From Bacteroidetes bacterium MED-G17 (lineage in GTDB: Bacteria; Bacteroidota; Bacteroidia; NS11-12g; UBA9320): 64,000 nucleotides of DNA. Below, piece by piece: positions 36,984 to 45,551 of this stretch. The translations under genes were made by a program, and so were the position numbers. Positions within the stretch are counted from its first letter, which is position 1; each line of letters starts with the position of its first letter. Location of the stretch: NCBI GenBank assembly GCA_002457675.1, contig NTKK01000006.1, positions 75,742 through 139,741 on the forward strand, read 5' to 3'. The notes under the pieces are model-generated. The model was not told where the DNA came from, ran no database searches, and saw only the letters and a program-made list of their open reading frames with translations.

Positions 36984-37868
36984 TTACTCGTATAGAGAAG
37001 TATTGGACTTGAGGCTAAAGACTCTAGAGACATTAAACCCAAAGTGAATGTCCCCATCTAGCCAGCTATTATTCGTTTCTGTAATAAAACCACGCTCAAT
37101 CATGGAAGTTGAATTTGTAAAGTGCAGTTGAAAAACATGACCACCTGTTTCAATATCTACTCCTAAGCTTAATGAGTTAAATGACGAAGGATCTTGTTTA
37201 CTTTTTGGGACATAAAAATATTCTCCATTAATTGAAAATCTTTTGGTTAATTTATATCTTCCCCCCAGCCCGATGGAAATGGTTTGGTTGTTCTGCTGGC
37301 TTTGGGGTACCCAATTTCTATGAATGAAGCTTGGACTTAATTGAAGGGATAGGTTTTCAGTAATTTTTTTTGCAATTAAAATCTGTGTTGTGTAAGCCAA
37401 CCTTGCTTCAAAGAGAGCATCGTAAGCGCGGTTATGTTTGATAGTACTCCAACTAGAGGACGAAAAAAGTGTAATGGAAACTGGTTTTTTCTTATTCTTT
37501 TCTTGTTGAAGAATTTTATACTTCAAGAATCCATCATATTCTTTCCTGAAACTATTCCTACCAACACCAATCATTAACTTATCTGTTAAGCCATATTCTA
37601 ATCCCAATCTTATAAGAGCTTGATCTAGGCCAAAAAGGTCATAAAAACCACCTGAAAGGAGACCAAACCTGTGGGAAATTCGAAAATCTAAAACACCTCC
37701 ACCAACATTTTCAATAGATTGTCCATTTATAATTCGAGTGGACTTAAAAGTGTTAGAAACTAAATAGCTTTGTTTTTGCTCTGAAACGAGTTCATTTATC
37801 AAGACATTTTGAGCTGCAGCCCACTGACTAACAATTAAAAATAACAATAGCTTAATTGACCTTTTCAT
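36984..37868 (-). CDS. DUF5777-like outer-membrane beta-barrel protein
   Basis: 294 residues. The signal peptide ends at WAAAQ (residue 19-20). The rest is beta-strand-rich with FRISHRFG near the start, LRLGLEYGLTDKLMIGVGR, and a terminal strand pattern DIHFGFNVSRVF, consistent with a small barrel of the DUF5777 family. Its role is unknown. It overlaps the YceI gene by 17 nt and completes a three-gene set with a cytochrome c-like protein. Confidence 0.75.
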   Translation of the reverse strand: MKRSIKLLLFLIVSQWAAAQNVLINELVSEQKQSYLVSNTFKSTRIINGQSIENVGGGVLDFRISHRFGLLSGGFYDLFGLDQALIRLGLEYGLTDKLMIGVGRNSFRKEYDGFLKYKILQQEKNKKKPVSITLFSSSSWSTIKHNRAYDALFEARLAYTTQILIAKKITENLSLQLSPSFIHRNWVPQSQQNNQTISIGLGGRYKLTKRFSINGEYFYVPKSKQDPSSFNSLSLGVDIETGGHVFQLHFTNSTSMIERGFITETNNSWLDGDIHFGFNVSRVFSLKSNTSLYE

Positions 37869-38403
37869 AAGAAATATTCACGCTTATTCGTATGGTTTGT
37901 GCAATTTTTTGGTACATGATTTTTGGGATTTTAATCTTGTAGTCATCCAGTTGTATTTCAAAGACGCAAATGGCATTTGGTTTTGCATCTTTTACTACAA
38001 TCTTACCTCTTTCATTGATCTGTTTGGTAGTTCCCTTTATGGTTAGCTTACCACTAATTTTAACAGGGTAGATTCCATTTTTTGTGTATTGGTCTTTTGT
38101 AATACCTTCTACATAACCATCAAAGAAGGAATGTGGAAACTTTTCTGAGTCAACATAATTCTCATTAAAATGGGCTTGCATAAGGGGTATTGGAAAATTA
38201 AATTGATTCATTGGAACAACAAAAACTACCTTGCCGTCCTCTCTTAATATGCTAGCAACTTTTTTATTTTTCGCTTTGATGTCTTCTATTGGGGTAGAAG
38301 AAAAAAAAGAAATTTCACCTTGTTTGGTTTTAAATTTTTGTTGGGTAAATCCTTTGAAGGCCGGTAAAAATGTAAAAACTAGAAATAAATAATAACTTCT
38401 CAA
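37852..38403 (-). CDS. YceI-family exported protein
   Basis: About 183 residues from TTG at 38403, 5 nt after the cytochrome stop; this gives a normal signal peptide (RSYYLFLVFTFLPAFKGFTQ). A longer frame from 38463 would overlap the cytochrome gene by 55 nt and lacks that design. The YceI fold is suggested by GEISFFSSTPIEDIKA, FPIPLMQAHFNENYVDSEKF and ISGKLTIKG. YceI proteins are lipocalin-like binders of isoprenoid-type lipids in the periplasm; ligand unknown. Confidence 0.82.
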   Translation of the reverse strand: MRSYYLFLVFTFLPAFKGFTQQKFKTKQGEISFFSSTPIEDIKAKNKKVASILREDGKVVFVVPMNQFNFPIPLMQAHFNENYVDSEKFPHSFFDGYVEGITKDQYTKNGIYPVKISGKLTIKGTTKQINERGKIVVKDAKPNAICVFEIQLDDYKIKIPKIMYQKIAQTIRISVNISYEKVN

Positions 38404-38408
38404 GATAT

Positions 38409-38789
38409 TTAGTTGTTGGGTGCGCCTTGTATTATCCATGATTTGATTTGATTGATCGAGCATGTGTTGAGCTTTGGCATATTTTTTGGCATAGGGCTAT
38501 AGCCGCTTTTATGCTGGATAGAACCCAATAAACTATTATTTAATGCATAGAATCTAGCGTTTTCATGGCCCTCTAAATTAATTCCCGCGCCAATATTGAT
38601 ATTATTTTTCTCATTATGACATGTTAAACAATTATTTTGGAGAATAGGTAAGATTTGTAGTTTGTAGGAAACATTAGTGGTGTCGCATTCCGCTTCGATG
38701 CCAAATAATTTTTCGTCATTTAACTGCTTACACGCGTAAGAGAAAATACTAAATAGGCATACTGCTGCAACCCTTAAAACTATTCTCAT
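38409..38789 (-). CDS. Cytochrome c-like heme lipoprotein
   Basis: 126 residues. A signal sequence ends with FSYACKQ, a plausible lipobox. A single CLTCH heme-attachment motif lies near residue 57, and SGYSPMPKNMPKL may give the axial methionine. The C-terminal IKSWIIQGAPNN is typical of Bacteroidota cytochrome c modules. It should be exported and carry one covalent heme. It leads a cytochrome-YceI-DUF5777 operon. Confidence 0.85.
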   Translation of the reverse strand: MRIVLRVAAVCLFSIFSYACKQLNDEKLFGIEAECDTTNVSYKLQILPILQNNCLTCHNEKNNINIGAGINLEGHENARFYALNNSLLGSIQHKSGYSPMPKNMPKLNTCSINQIKSWIIQGAPNN

Positions 38790-38827
38790 TATTAGGTAAA
38801 GGTAAAAAAAGATGAATTGTTTGAAAT

Positions 38828-40381
38828 TTACAGTGGAATGTTGCCATGTTTTTTCCGTGGTAAAGTAGCAACCTTATTTTGTAACATGCCAAAAGCTTTA
38901 ATAAGCTTCCTTCTGGTTTCAGAAGGAAGAATAACTTCATCTATAAAACCTCTTTCAGCTGCGCGGTAAGGATTTGCAAATATTTCAGAGTATTCTTTTT
39001 CTTTTTGCTTCCAAGCCTCCTCCGGGTCTTCTGCTTCTTTTATTTCTTTTCTAAAAATAATTTCTGCGGCTCCTTTCGCCCCCATCACAGCAATTTCTGC
39101 GCTTGGCCAAGCAAAGTTTAAGTCTGCTCCAATGTGTTTCGAGTTCATAACATCGTAAGCACCACCATAAGCTTTCCGAGTGATTACAGTTATTCGTGGT
39201 ACAGTTGCCTCGCTAAACGCATAAAGTAATTTTGCGCCATTTGTTATGATTGCATTCCACTCTTGTTCTGTACCCGGTAAAAATCCAGGTACGTCTTCAA
39301 GTACAAGCAACGGTATATTAAAACAATCACAAAAACGAACAAATCGCGCTGCTTTTTTGCTGGACTCTACGTCAAGTACACCAGCTAGATAGTTTGGTTG
39401 ATTGGCAACAACACCAATACTCTTTCCACCTAAATGTGCAAAGCCAACAACAATGTTGGGTGCATAATTTTTGTGTACTTCAAAAAAACTATTGGAATCT
39501 ACTAAACCAGAAATGATGTCTTTTATGTCATATGGAGTGGAAGACGAATCTGGGATAATATTATCTAAGTTTTTACTGTGTTGGTCATCGTAAGAAATTG
39601 TTTCTAATTCAGGTGCTTTTGATTCACAATTTTGAGGTAAATAAGAAAGCAATAACTTCATATTCTCTAGACAAATAAGTTCATTTTTTGCGGTAAAATG
39701 AGCAACTCCGGATTTGCTTGAATGGACGGATGAACCACCAAGGCTTTCTGAACTCACCTCTTCATTTGTTACAGTTTTTACAACGTTTGGTCCCGTAACA
39801 AACATATAGGATGTGTTGTCTGTCATAAAAATGAAATCTGTTATGGCAGGTGAATAAACTGCTCCTCCTGCGCAAGGCCCTAGTATGGCAGATATTTGCG
39901 GTACAACCCCAGATGCCAAAGTATTCTGGTAAAAAATATCTGCATATCCACCTAACGATACAACGCCTTCTTGAATACGCGCTCCTCCGGAGTCATTGAG
40001 ACCAATAATTGGTGCTCCGTTTTTCATTGCCATTTCCATGATTTTAACGATCTTTTCTGCATGTGTTTCTGAAAGTGAACCGCCAAAAACAGTAAAATCT
40101 TGAGCATACACATAGACTAGACGTTTATTAACAGTTCCATAACCAGTAATCACGCCATCACCAAGTATTTGCTTCTTTTCCATGCCAAAATCGGAACTTC
40201 TATGTTTTACGAATGCGCCAATTTCTTCGAATGAATCTGTATCTAGCAATAACTCTATTCTTTCCCTTGCAGTGAGTTTTCCTTTACTATGCTGTATTTC
40301 AATACGCTCTTTTCCCCCTGCTTGAAGAGACTCTTCTCGTTTATTTAATAGTTTTTTTGTATTGGCTTTGTGTGTACTCAT
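38828..40381 (-). CDS. pccB: Acyl-CoA (propionyl-CoA) carboxylase beta subunit
   Basis: 517 residues of the carboxyltransferase family. GKLTARERIELLLD opens the conserved region; GGARIQEGVVSLGGYADIF and GPCAGGAVYSPA are the CoA-site loops, and AFSEATVPRITVITRKAYGGAYD the second site. It transfers the carboxyl group from biotin to propionyl- or acetyl-CoA. With the epimerase at 28797, methylmalonyl-CoA metabolism is likely. The alpha/biotin subunit is not in the window. It starts 2 nt after yebC. Confidence 0.93.
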   Translation of the reverse strand: MSTHKANTKKLLNKREESLQAGGKERIEIQHSKGKLTARERIELLLDTDSFEEIGAFVKHRSSDFGMEKKQILGDGVITGYGTVNKRLVYVYAQDFTVFGGSLSETHAEKIVKIMEMAMKNGAPIIGLNDSGGARIQEGVVSLGGYADIFYQNTLASGVVPQISAILGPCAGGAVYSPAITDFIFMTDNTSYMFVTGPNVVKTVTNEEVSSESLGGSSVHSSKSGVAHFTAKNELICLENMKLLLSYLPQNCESKAPELETISYDDQHSKNLDNIIPDSSSTPYDIKDIISGLVDSNSFFEVHKNYAPNIVVGFAHLGGKSIGVVANQPNYLAGVLDVESSKKAARFVRFCDCFNIPLLVLEDVPGFLPGTEQEWNAIITNGAKLLYAFSEATVPRITVITRKAYGGAYDVMNSKHIGADLNFAWPSAEIAVMGAKGAAEIIFRKEIKEAEDPEEAWKQKEKEYSEIFANPYRAAERGFIDEVILPSETRRKLIKAFGMLQNKVATLPRKKHGNIPL

Positions 40382-40383
40382 AA

Positions 40384-41139
40384 TTAGGAGTTGAGTTCTG
40401 TAAGGAGTTCTTCGGTAAGTTCTAAATTGTGGTAAACATTATTTACATCATCATCTTCTTCAAATTTTTCAATGATTGAGAGGACTTTCTTGGCGCTTTC
40501 AACGTCTAAGGCTGATTGGTTGTTAGGGATTCTTTGTAATTCTGAGCTTTTTGGCTCGATTTGTAAATCTTCAAGTTTTTGTTGCATAAGCCCAAAATCT
40601 TCAAAGCTAGTTTTGACTTCAATAAATCCTTCAAAAATTTCTAGTTCTTCTGCGCCTCCATCAATTAATTCCATCTCTAGCTCTTCTATATCAGTGTTTG
40701 TAATTTTTTCTTTTTCAATCTGAAAAACGCCTTTTTGGTTAAAAATGAAACTGAGTGAACCATTGGTTCCTAAGCTGCCATTGTATTTATTAAAAATGGA
40801 ACGAACATTGGCAACGGTTCTATTTAGGTTGTCTGTGGTAGCTTCAATAAATATTGCGATACCATTTGGTGCATAACCTTCATATGTTACTTCTTGAAGA
40901 TTTTGGCCTTCGCCTCCAGCACCTTTTTTTATTGCTCTTTCCATGGTGTCTTTTGGCATATTGGCCCCTTTCGCATTTTGTATAGCCAAACGTAGAGAAG
41001 GGTTTGCGTCTGGATCCGGACCTCCATCTCTTGATGCAATAGTAAGCTCTTTAATAAGCCGGGTCCATACTTTAGCTCTTTTGGCGTCTTGAGCGGCTTT
41101 GCGGTGTTTAATATTTGCCCATTTGCTATGACCTGCCAT
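40384..41139 (-). CDS. yebC: YebC/PmpR-family protein (translation/transcription factor)
   Basis: 251 residues with the signature MAGHSKWANIKHRKAAQDAKR, then NMPKDTMERAIKKGAGG and YEGYAPNG. Family members were named DNA-binding regulators; some were later shown to help ribosomes through proline-rich stretches. Length is standard. It forms a two-gene unit with the carboxylase. Confidence 0.95.
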   Translation of the reverse strand: MAGHSKWANIKHRKAAQDAKRAKVWTRLIKELTIASRDGGPDPDANPSLRLAIQNAKGANMPKDTMERAIKKGAGGEGQNLQEVTYEGYAPNGIAIFIEATTDNLNRTVANVRSIFNKYNGSLGTNGSLSFIFNQKGVFQIEKEKITNTDIEELEMELIDGGAEELEIFEGFIEVKTSFEDFGLMQQKLEDLQIEPKSSELQRIPNNQSALDVESAKKVLSIIEKFEEDDDVNNVYHNLELTEELLTELNS

Positions 41140-41182
41140 GTTGTTGGATAAACTTCAAAAATAGGGAAGCTTTTAAACTAAA

Positions 41183-41209
41183 AAAGCCGCCAAATTTTTT
41201 GACGGCTTT
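41183..41209 (-). terminator. Rho-independent terminator of the T9SS cargo gene
   Basis: Arms 41183-41191 and 41201-41209 form a 9-bp stem with one mismatch (AAAGCCG core). On the minus strand a run of T follows, placing it just after the stop at 41229. Confidence 0.75.
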
Positions 41210-41228
41210 CCATAAAACTAATTAAAAA

Positions 41229-41999
41229 TTATTGTATTGAAATTCTTTTGGTACTTCTTAGCTCACCTTGGTTTATTTCTAAAAGATAAATACCTTTCTG
41301 TGCATCTTCTAAGTCAAATCTGAAAGGGCCAAATTTACCTGTGAAACTTTGGTGCTTGATGCGACGTCCGGTTAAATCAAAAAGCGTAACTCCCAAATTT
41401 TGATTCGTGCTGCGCAAAATGGGATCTATAAAGATATAATCTTTTGCAGGTACCGGATACAAATTGAATAATTGATTATTTTCAATTTCATTAATATTTA
41501 CACCCCATCTTTGAGGATTGTACCACGTAATTTGGTTGACAACTAAATTATTTGATATAGTAGATGTATCTTCAGGACTAAGACTAGCTCTATTCTGAAT
41601 AAAAGATCTTGCTGCAAATAAAATATTTACTGAACTGGTTACATAACTTGCTAATGAAATAGACCTATTTATGTGAATGGTGTCATTTACTCCTAAGTTT
41701 TTTGACAATACTTCAATAAAAAAAGAATTAGGATTTTGAGCATTCGGCGCCCAAAAAAGTGGATTTCCGCTCAAATCTGTGGCAAAAAATTGGTACAATA
41801 TTGTATCACCCTCCAGTGCTTCATCTGCTCCTAAATTTTCAAGAGCTAGCGTTACATCCACAGCTGTGCCAGTTTGAACGTCGCTATTTAATTCTGTAGG
41901 TGATACAATTTCCGCAACAGACCAATCTACGGATCTTTGAGCCTTAACATTTAACTGCAGGACAAAAAGGACCGCAATAAGTAATTTTCTATTTGCCAT
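41229..41999 (-). CDS. Small secreted protein with T9SS type A sorting domain
   Basis: 256 residues. The signal peptide ends at NVKAQ (residue 21). A CARDB-like Ig fold follows (WSVAEIVSPTELNSDVQTG, VTLALENLGADEAL), and the last 80 residues are a T9SS type A sorting domain: LYPVPAKDYIFI, TLFDLTGRRI and GIYLLEINQG. It is exported by T9SS to the cell surface or medium; function unknown. An exact TAAATTTG box ends 5 nt before the ATG, implying a leaderless mRNA. Confidence 0.9.
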   Translation of the reverse strand: MANRKLLIAVLFVLQLNVKAQRSVDWSVAEIVSPTELNSDVQTGTAVDVTLALENLGADEALEGDTILYQFFATDLSGNPLFWAPNAQNPNSFFIEVLSKNLGVNDTIHINRSISLASYVTSSVNILFAARSFIQNRASLSPEDTSTISNNLVVNQITWYNPQRWGVNINEIENNQLFNLYPVPAKDYIFIDPILRSTNQNLGVTLFDLTGRRIKHQSFTGKFGPFRFDLEDAQKGIYLLEINQGELRSTKRISIQ

Positions 42000-42003
42000 A
42001 AAG

Positions 42004-42011
42004 CAAATTTA
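42004..42011 (-). promoter_or_regulatory. Putative -7 box of the T9SS cargo gene
   Basis: TAAATTTG on the minus strand matches TAnnTTTG exactly. With a 5-nt spacing the transcript would start at the A of the ATG (41999). Confidence 0.5.
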
Positions 42012-42037
42012 CTCATTCACCTAAACGAATTGTTAAA

Positions 42038-44929
42038 TTATTGAAATAATTTATTGAAATCTTCCATTTGAATGTTCATTGCTCCATTTTTATTAGCTGA
42101 TATAAGGTCACTAGCTAAGCTTGACTTTCTCTTTTGAAGTTGGAGGATTTTTTCTTCCACGCTATTTCGGCAAATGAATTTATAGCTAAAAACTGTATTT
42201 TTTTGTCCAATTCTATGTGCTCTTGCAATGGCTTGGTTTTCTGTAGCGGGATTCCACCAAGGGTCTGCAATAAACACATAATCTGCAGCAGTTAGGTTCA
42301 GTCCAGTACCACCTGCTTTAAGAGATATAAGGAACAAGGTGATATCAGGATTGTTCTGGAAAGCGTAAACTTCTTTTTCTCTTTGCATTGTTGGAGTTTG
42401 ACCATCTATGTAAGTAAAGCGAATATTCATTTGTTCAAGTTTTACGCTGAATTCTTTGAGTTGTTTTACAAATTGAGAAAAAACCAACACTTTGTGATGT
42501 TGACTTTTTGCTTCTTCAATCATGTCAAAAAGCAATTGATATTTCCCACTCTCGCCTTCGAAATCTGGGTCTACCAATTTTGGATGATTTGCTGCTAATC
42601 TCAATTGGGTAAGTCCGCTTAGGATATTTATTTTAGATTTTTCAAATCCATTTTTTTCAATATTTGTGAGCAACTCATTCCTAAATTTGCTCTTTATTGT
42701 TTCATAAAACTTTTCTTGATTAGGAGTCATTTCACAGAGTTTGACTGAATGATTTACTGGGGGCAAATCTTGGACAACATTTTCCTTGGTTCTTCTTAAA
42801 ATAAATGGAGCTATAAGTGTCTTTAGCGTTTGGGCTGATTTTTCATTTTGAAATTTTTCAATAGGGTTGGCAAATGTATTTTGAAAGAATTTTTGATTCC
42901 CTAAAAGCCCAGGATTCACACAATTCATTATTGACCATAAATCAGTAAGTCTATTTTCGATGGGTGTTCCAGTAAGTGCTAGTTTATGGTTTGCGCAAAT
43001 CTTTAAGATTGATTTATTGCTTTGCGAGCTTGCGTTTTTTATGGCTTGGGCTTCATCAATTATGAGATAATTAAAGTGTAATTTTTGAATTTGTTCAATA
43101 TCATTACGGATAACCCCATATGTGCTTATGACCACATCAAAATTCATAAGTTCATTGTATATGTTTTGACGTTCATAACCAATATAAGTAGTTGTTTTTA
43201 TTGATGGGCCAAATTTATTAATTTCTGATATCCAATTGAAAACCAATGAAGTAGGCACCACAATAAGGCTAGTTTGGGACGATGTTTTATCTTCAAACAA
43301 GGCCACTTGTTGCCCTGTGTATTTTTTTCTTTTCGATTTGTTTTCTTCTTTTTCTTTCAGTAATAAAGCAATTGTTTGTATAGTTTTTCCTAGTCCCATA
43401 TCATCTGCCAAAATACCCCCAAAATTGTTTGTCTTTAGGAATTGAATCCACCTAAAACCTTCTTTTTGATAGGGTCTTAAAGTGAATAAAGTTTCTAAAG
43501 GTAAAGGGGTGTCAATAGCTGAAAATGAAACAATATTTTGGTTGGCTTCAATGGATTTTTTAACGCTGTTTTCAACAATTGAAAAGTGTGACCGGTTTAA
43601 TTTCAAGCCATCTTTTGAATTATTAAAAAGTAACAATTGATCCAATCGCGCAAACCACTCTTGAGGAATAGTTGCAATGGTTCCATCAGGAAGTTCGAAT
43701 TCATGAATTTGTCTTTTGATGTAGGAAATTATTTTTTTAAAGGGTAGCTCAAATGTACCGAAAAGCACTTTGCCTTGAAGGTCAAACCAATCATTATCTT
43801 TATCGCTTTCTACCGATAAGTCGAATTTTGCCTTTTTGATGAGGTAATTCTTAGAAAGGAGCGATTGGTCAATATCAATTTTATGAGAAATTGTCTCTTT
43901 GTTTTCGATAATCCATTCGACAGGGTTTATTTGGGAATCCGGAATAAATTTTCCTGAAGAAAGCTGATGAAGTCCTTGTTCTTTTAAATAATTTATAATG
44001 TCATTCTCCCAATTTGCAATTCTTTTTATTCTGTAAAAAGTATTTTTTTCTTTATTGAAATGCGCAGTAATAGGCTTTTGTGGATTGACATCAATTAATC
44101 TATTTTGGTAATCAAATTTCAGTTCAAAGCAAAGTTGTCCATTTGTGTTCTCCATTAAAAAAAGTTTGGCCTTTGCGTTTACATTTAGTGTTTCAATGGC
44201 AAAGCCTTGTGCATATACATGATAATTTTCTATAATTTGGGGTATGAAATTCTGGAAATAATCTTCTTTAGTTCTTTGAGGAATTTCGATAAATTTTTTT
44301 TTCACGAATGGTTTTATCTTCTTTCCATCAATATGCCCTTCAAAGGTCATAAGCACACCTTCTGCCAATAGCCAAGGGGGGGTTTGGCTAATTAATACAG
44401 AACCATTTTTCATAAAATTGACTTTATTTCCATTATTTTTTATTGTTAAAAAATACCTAGTTGACTCTGGTGTATTTCGAAAATGAAAAAGCACGGTTGC
44501 GATTTTTTTGGAAATTGTAACGGGTTTTAGTGATAGGTGTTCCCCTTCTTCAAGGAAAATCTTTTGATTTGTTAGTTTACCTATAACCTCTGCAAGTATT
44601 TTTTCTATATAAGGTTGTATTTCTTGTTGGAAGTCACGTTTCTTTAAACGCTGAAAAAAATCTTTTGGTTTTATTTTCTCCTTTGAGCTAAATTTTTTTG
44701 TAATACTTTCTGGTGAAATGCAGTCTAAAGTTCTTATTATTTCAAAATCATCTTGGGTAAGTTTTTCCTCAAATAATTCTGCGGTACTTTGATTCAATTT
44801 TTGATTTTTTAATGAAAAATTACCTGTTTCTGTAAGTTGAACGGCTCTTGGCTGCAGGATCCAACCAAGCCAGGGGTGTTTGGTTACTGCATAATAAAAA
44901 TCGAAGCCAAATGCTAAATCTAAACGCAA
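42038..44929 (-). CDS. SNF2-family DEAD/DEAH-box helicase
   Basis: 963 residues. The C-terminal half is a complete SNF2 ATPase: ILADDMGLGKTIQT (motif I), TYGVIRNDI, IIDEAQAIKN (II), ALTGTPIENRL (III), then LISLKAGGTGLNLTAADYV and QAIARAHRIGQ (V-VI). The N-terminal ~450 residues have no domain I can name. Bacterial SNF2 proteins translocate on DNA and may remodel RNA polymerase or help repair; no defence partner genes flank it, so a housekeeping role is more likely. Confidence 0.93.
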   Translation of the reverse strand: MRLDLAFGFDFYYAVTKHPWLGWILQPRAVQLTETGNFSLKNQKLNQSTAELFEEKLTQDDFEIIRTLDCISPESITKKFSSKEKIKPKDFFQRLKKRDFQQEIQPYIEKILAEVIGKLTNQKIFLEEGEHLSLKPVTISKKIATVLFHFRNTPESTRYFLTIKNNGNKVNFMKNGSVLISQTPPWLLAEGVLMTFEGHIDGKKIKPFVKKKFIEIPQRTKEDYFQNFIPQIIENYHVYAQGFAIETLNVNAKAKLFLMENTNGQLCFELKFDYQNRLIDVNPQKPITAHFNKEKNTFYRIKRIANWENDIINYLKEQGLHQLSSGKFIPDSQINPVEWIIENKETISHKIDIDQSLLSKNYLIKKAKFDLSVESDKDNDWFDLQGKVLFGTFELPFKKIISYIKRQIHEFELPDGTIATIPQEWFARLDQLLLFNNSKDGLKLNRSHFSIVENSVKKSIEANQNIVSFSAIDTPLPLETLFTLRPYQKEGFRWIQFLKTNNFGGILADDMGLGKTIQTIALLLKEKEENKSKRKKYTGQQVALFEDKTSSQTSLIVVPTSLVFNWISEINKFGPSIKTTTYIGYERQNIYNELMNFDVVISTYGVIRNDIEQIQKLHFNYLIIDEAQAIKNASSQSNKSILKICANHKLALTGTPIENRLTDLWSIMNCVNPGLLGNQKFFQNTFANPIEKFQNEKSAQTLKTLIAPFILRRTKENVVQDLPPVNHSVKLCEMTPNQEKFYETIKSKFRNELLTNIEKNGFEKSKINILSGLTQLRLAANHPKLVDPDFEGESGKYQLLFDMIEEAKSQHHKVLVFSQFVKQLKEFSVKLEQMNIRFTYIDGQTPTMQREKEVYAFQNNPDITLFLISLKAGGTGLNLTAADYVFIADPWWNPATENQAIARAHRIGQKNTVFSYKFICRNSVEEKILQLQKRKSSLASDLISANKNGAMNIQMEDFNKLFQ

Positions 44930-44972
44930 AATGATTTAAAACTAAGAGGCTAAACTACACAATATTTATTTA

Positions 44973-45551
44973 TTAAATATAGAATTTCTTATTGGAATTT
45001 TGGACCTTACTATGAATGGACTCGTAAAATTGGCTTGGTGTTTTTTTTCGCCAGTTTTCTTTCTCTGATAATACAACCGTGTTGACGTGATTCAACAGAC
45101 CGAAATACTCCATTTCGTTAATAACATGAGGCAAAAAGTTAAGGAAATATACTTGTCCATTTTCTAATTCGTTTGATAGTTCTTCATAATAGCAATCGTT
45201 GTCACCATGAAAGTTGAGAATATTTTCACCTATTAGGCAGATATTTTCTATTCCTTGGTCAATTAAACCATCTAGCAAGAATTCTTTCAAAATTTTGATA
45301 TCATTTGTTATGCAGTCATTCCATTCACCAATACATTCGATTATAGCTAGACCATCTATATTGGAGGCATATAGTAATTTTATATAAAGTGTTTCGCTAC
45401 CAATAAAGTCCCATTGTGGGTGTAAAGCAAAATTGTATACCTTATTGGTAAAAATAAATTCAGAATACTCTCGGCCATAAAATGGAGAATCTTCATCTTC
45501 TTCTGCTTTGTATAAATGCTGCCAGAGGTAAAATGGTTCTATTTGGTGCAT
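44973..45551 (-). CDS. Conserved hypothetical protein, acidic cytosolic
   Basis: 192 residues, not recognised. It opens with IEPFYLWQHLYKAEEDEDSPFYG cut here as IEPFYLWQHLY, is rich in acidic and aromatic residues, has no signal peptide or membrane segment, and contains a central alternating hydrophobic core (IDGLAIIECIGEW, IENICLIGENIL) like an alpha/beta fold. The start overlaps the stop of the outer-membrane protein gene as TAATG, so translation is probably coupled. Its link to that protein is unknown. Confidence 0.7.
   Translation of the reverse strand: MHQIEPFYLWQHLYKAEEDEDSPFYGREYSEFIFTNKVYNFALHPQWDFIGSETLYIKLLYASNIDGLAIIECIGEWNDCITNDIKILKEFLLDGLIDQGIENICLIGENILNFHGDNDCYYEELSNELENGQVYFLNFLPHVINEMEYFGLLNHVNTVVLSEKENWRKKTPSQFYESIHSKVQNSNKKFYI

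Noticed and set aside
42038-44929. SNF2 helicase as part of a phage-defence system
   Set aside because: Neighbours are a T9SS cargo gene and an uncharacterised housekeeping-like gene; no nuclease, methylase or other defence partner is adjacent.
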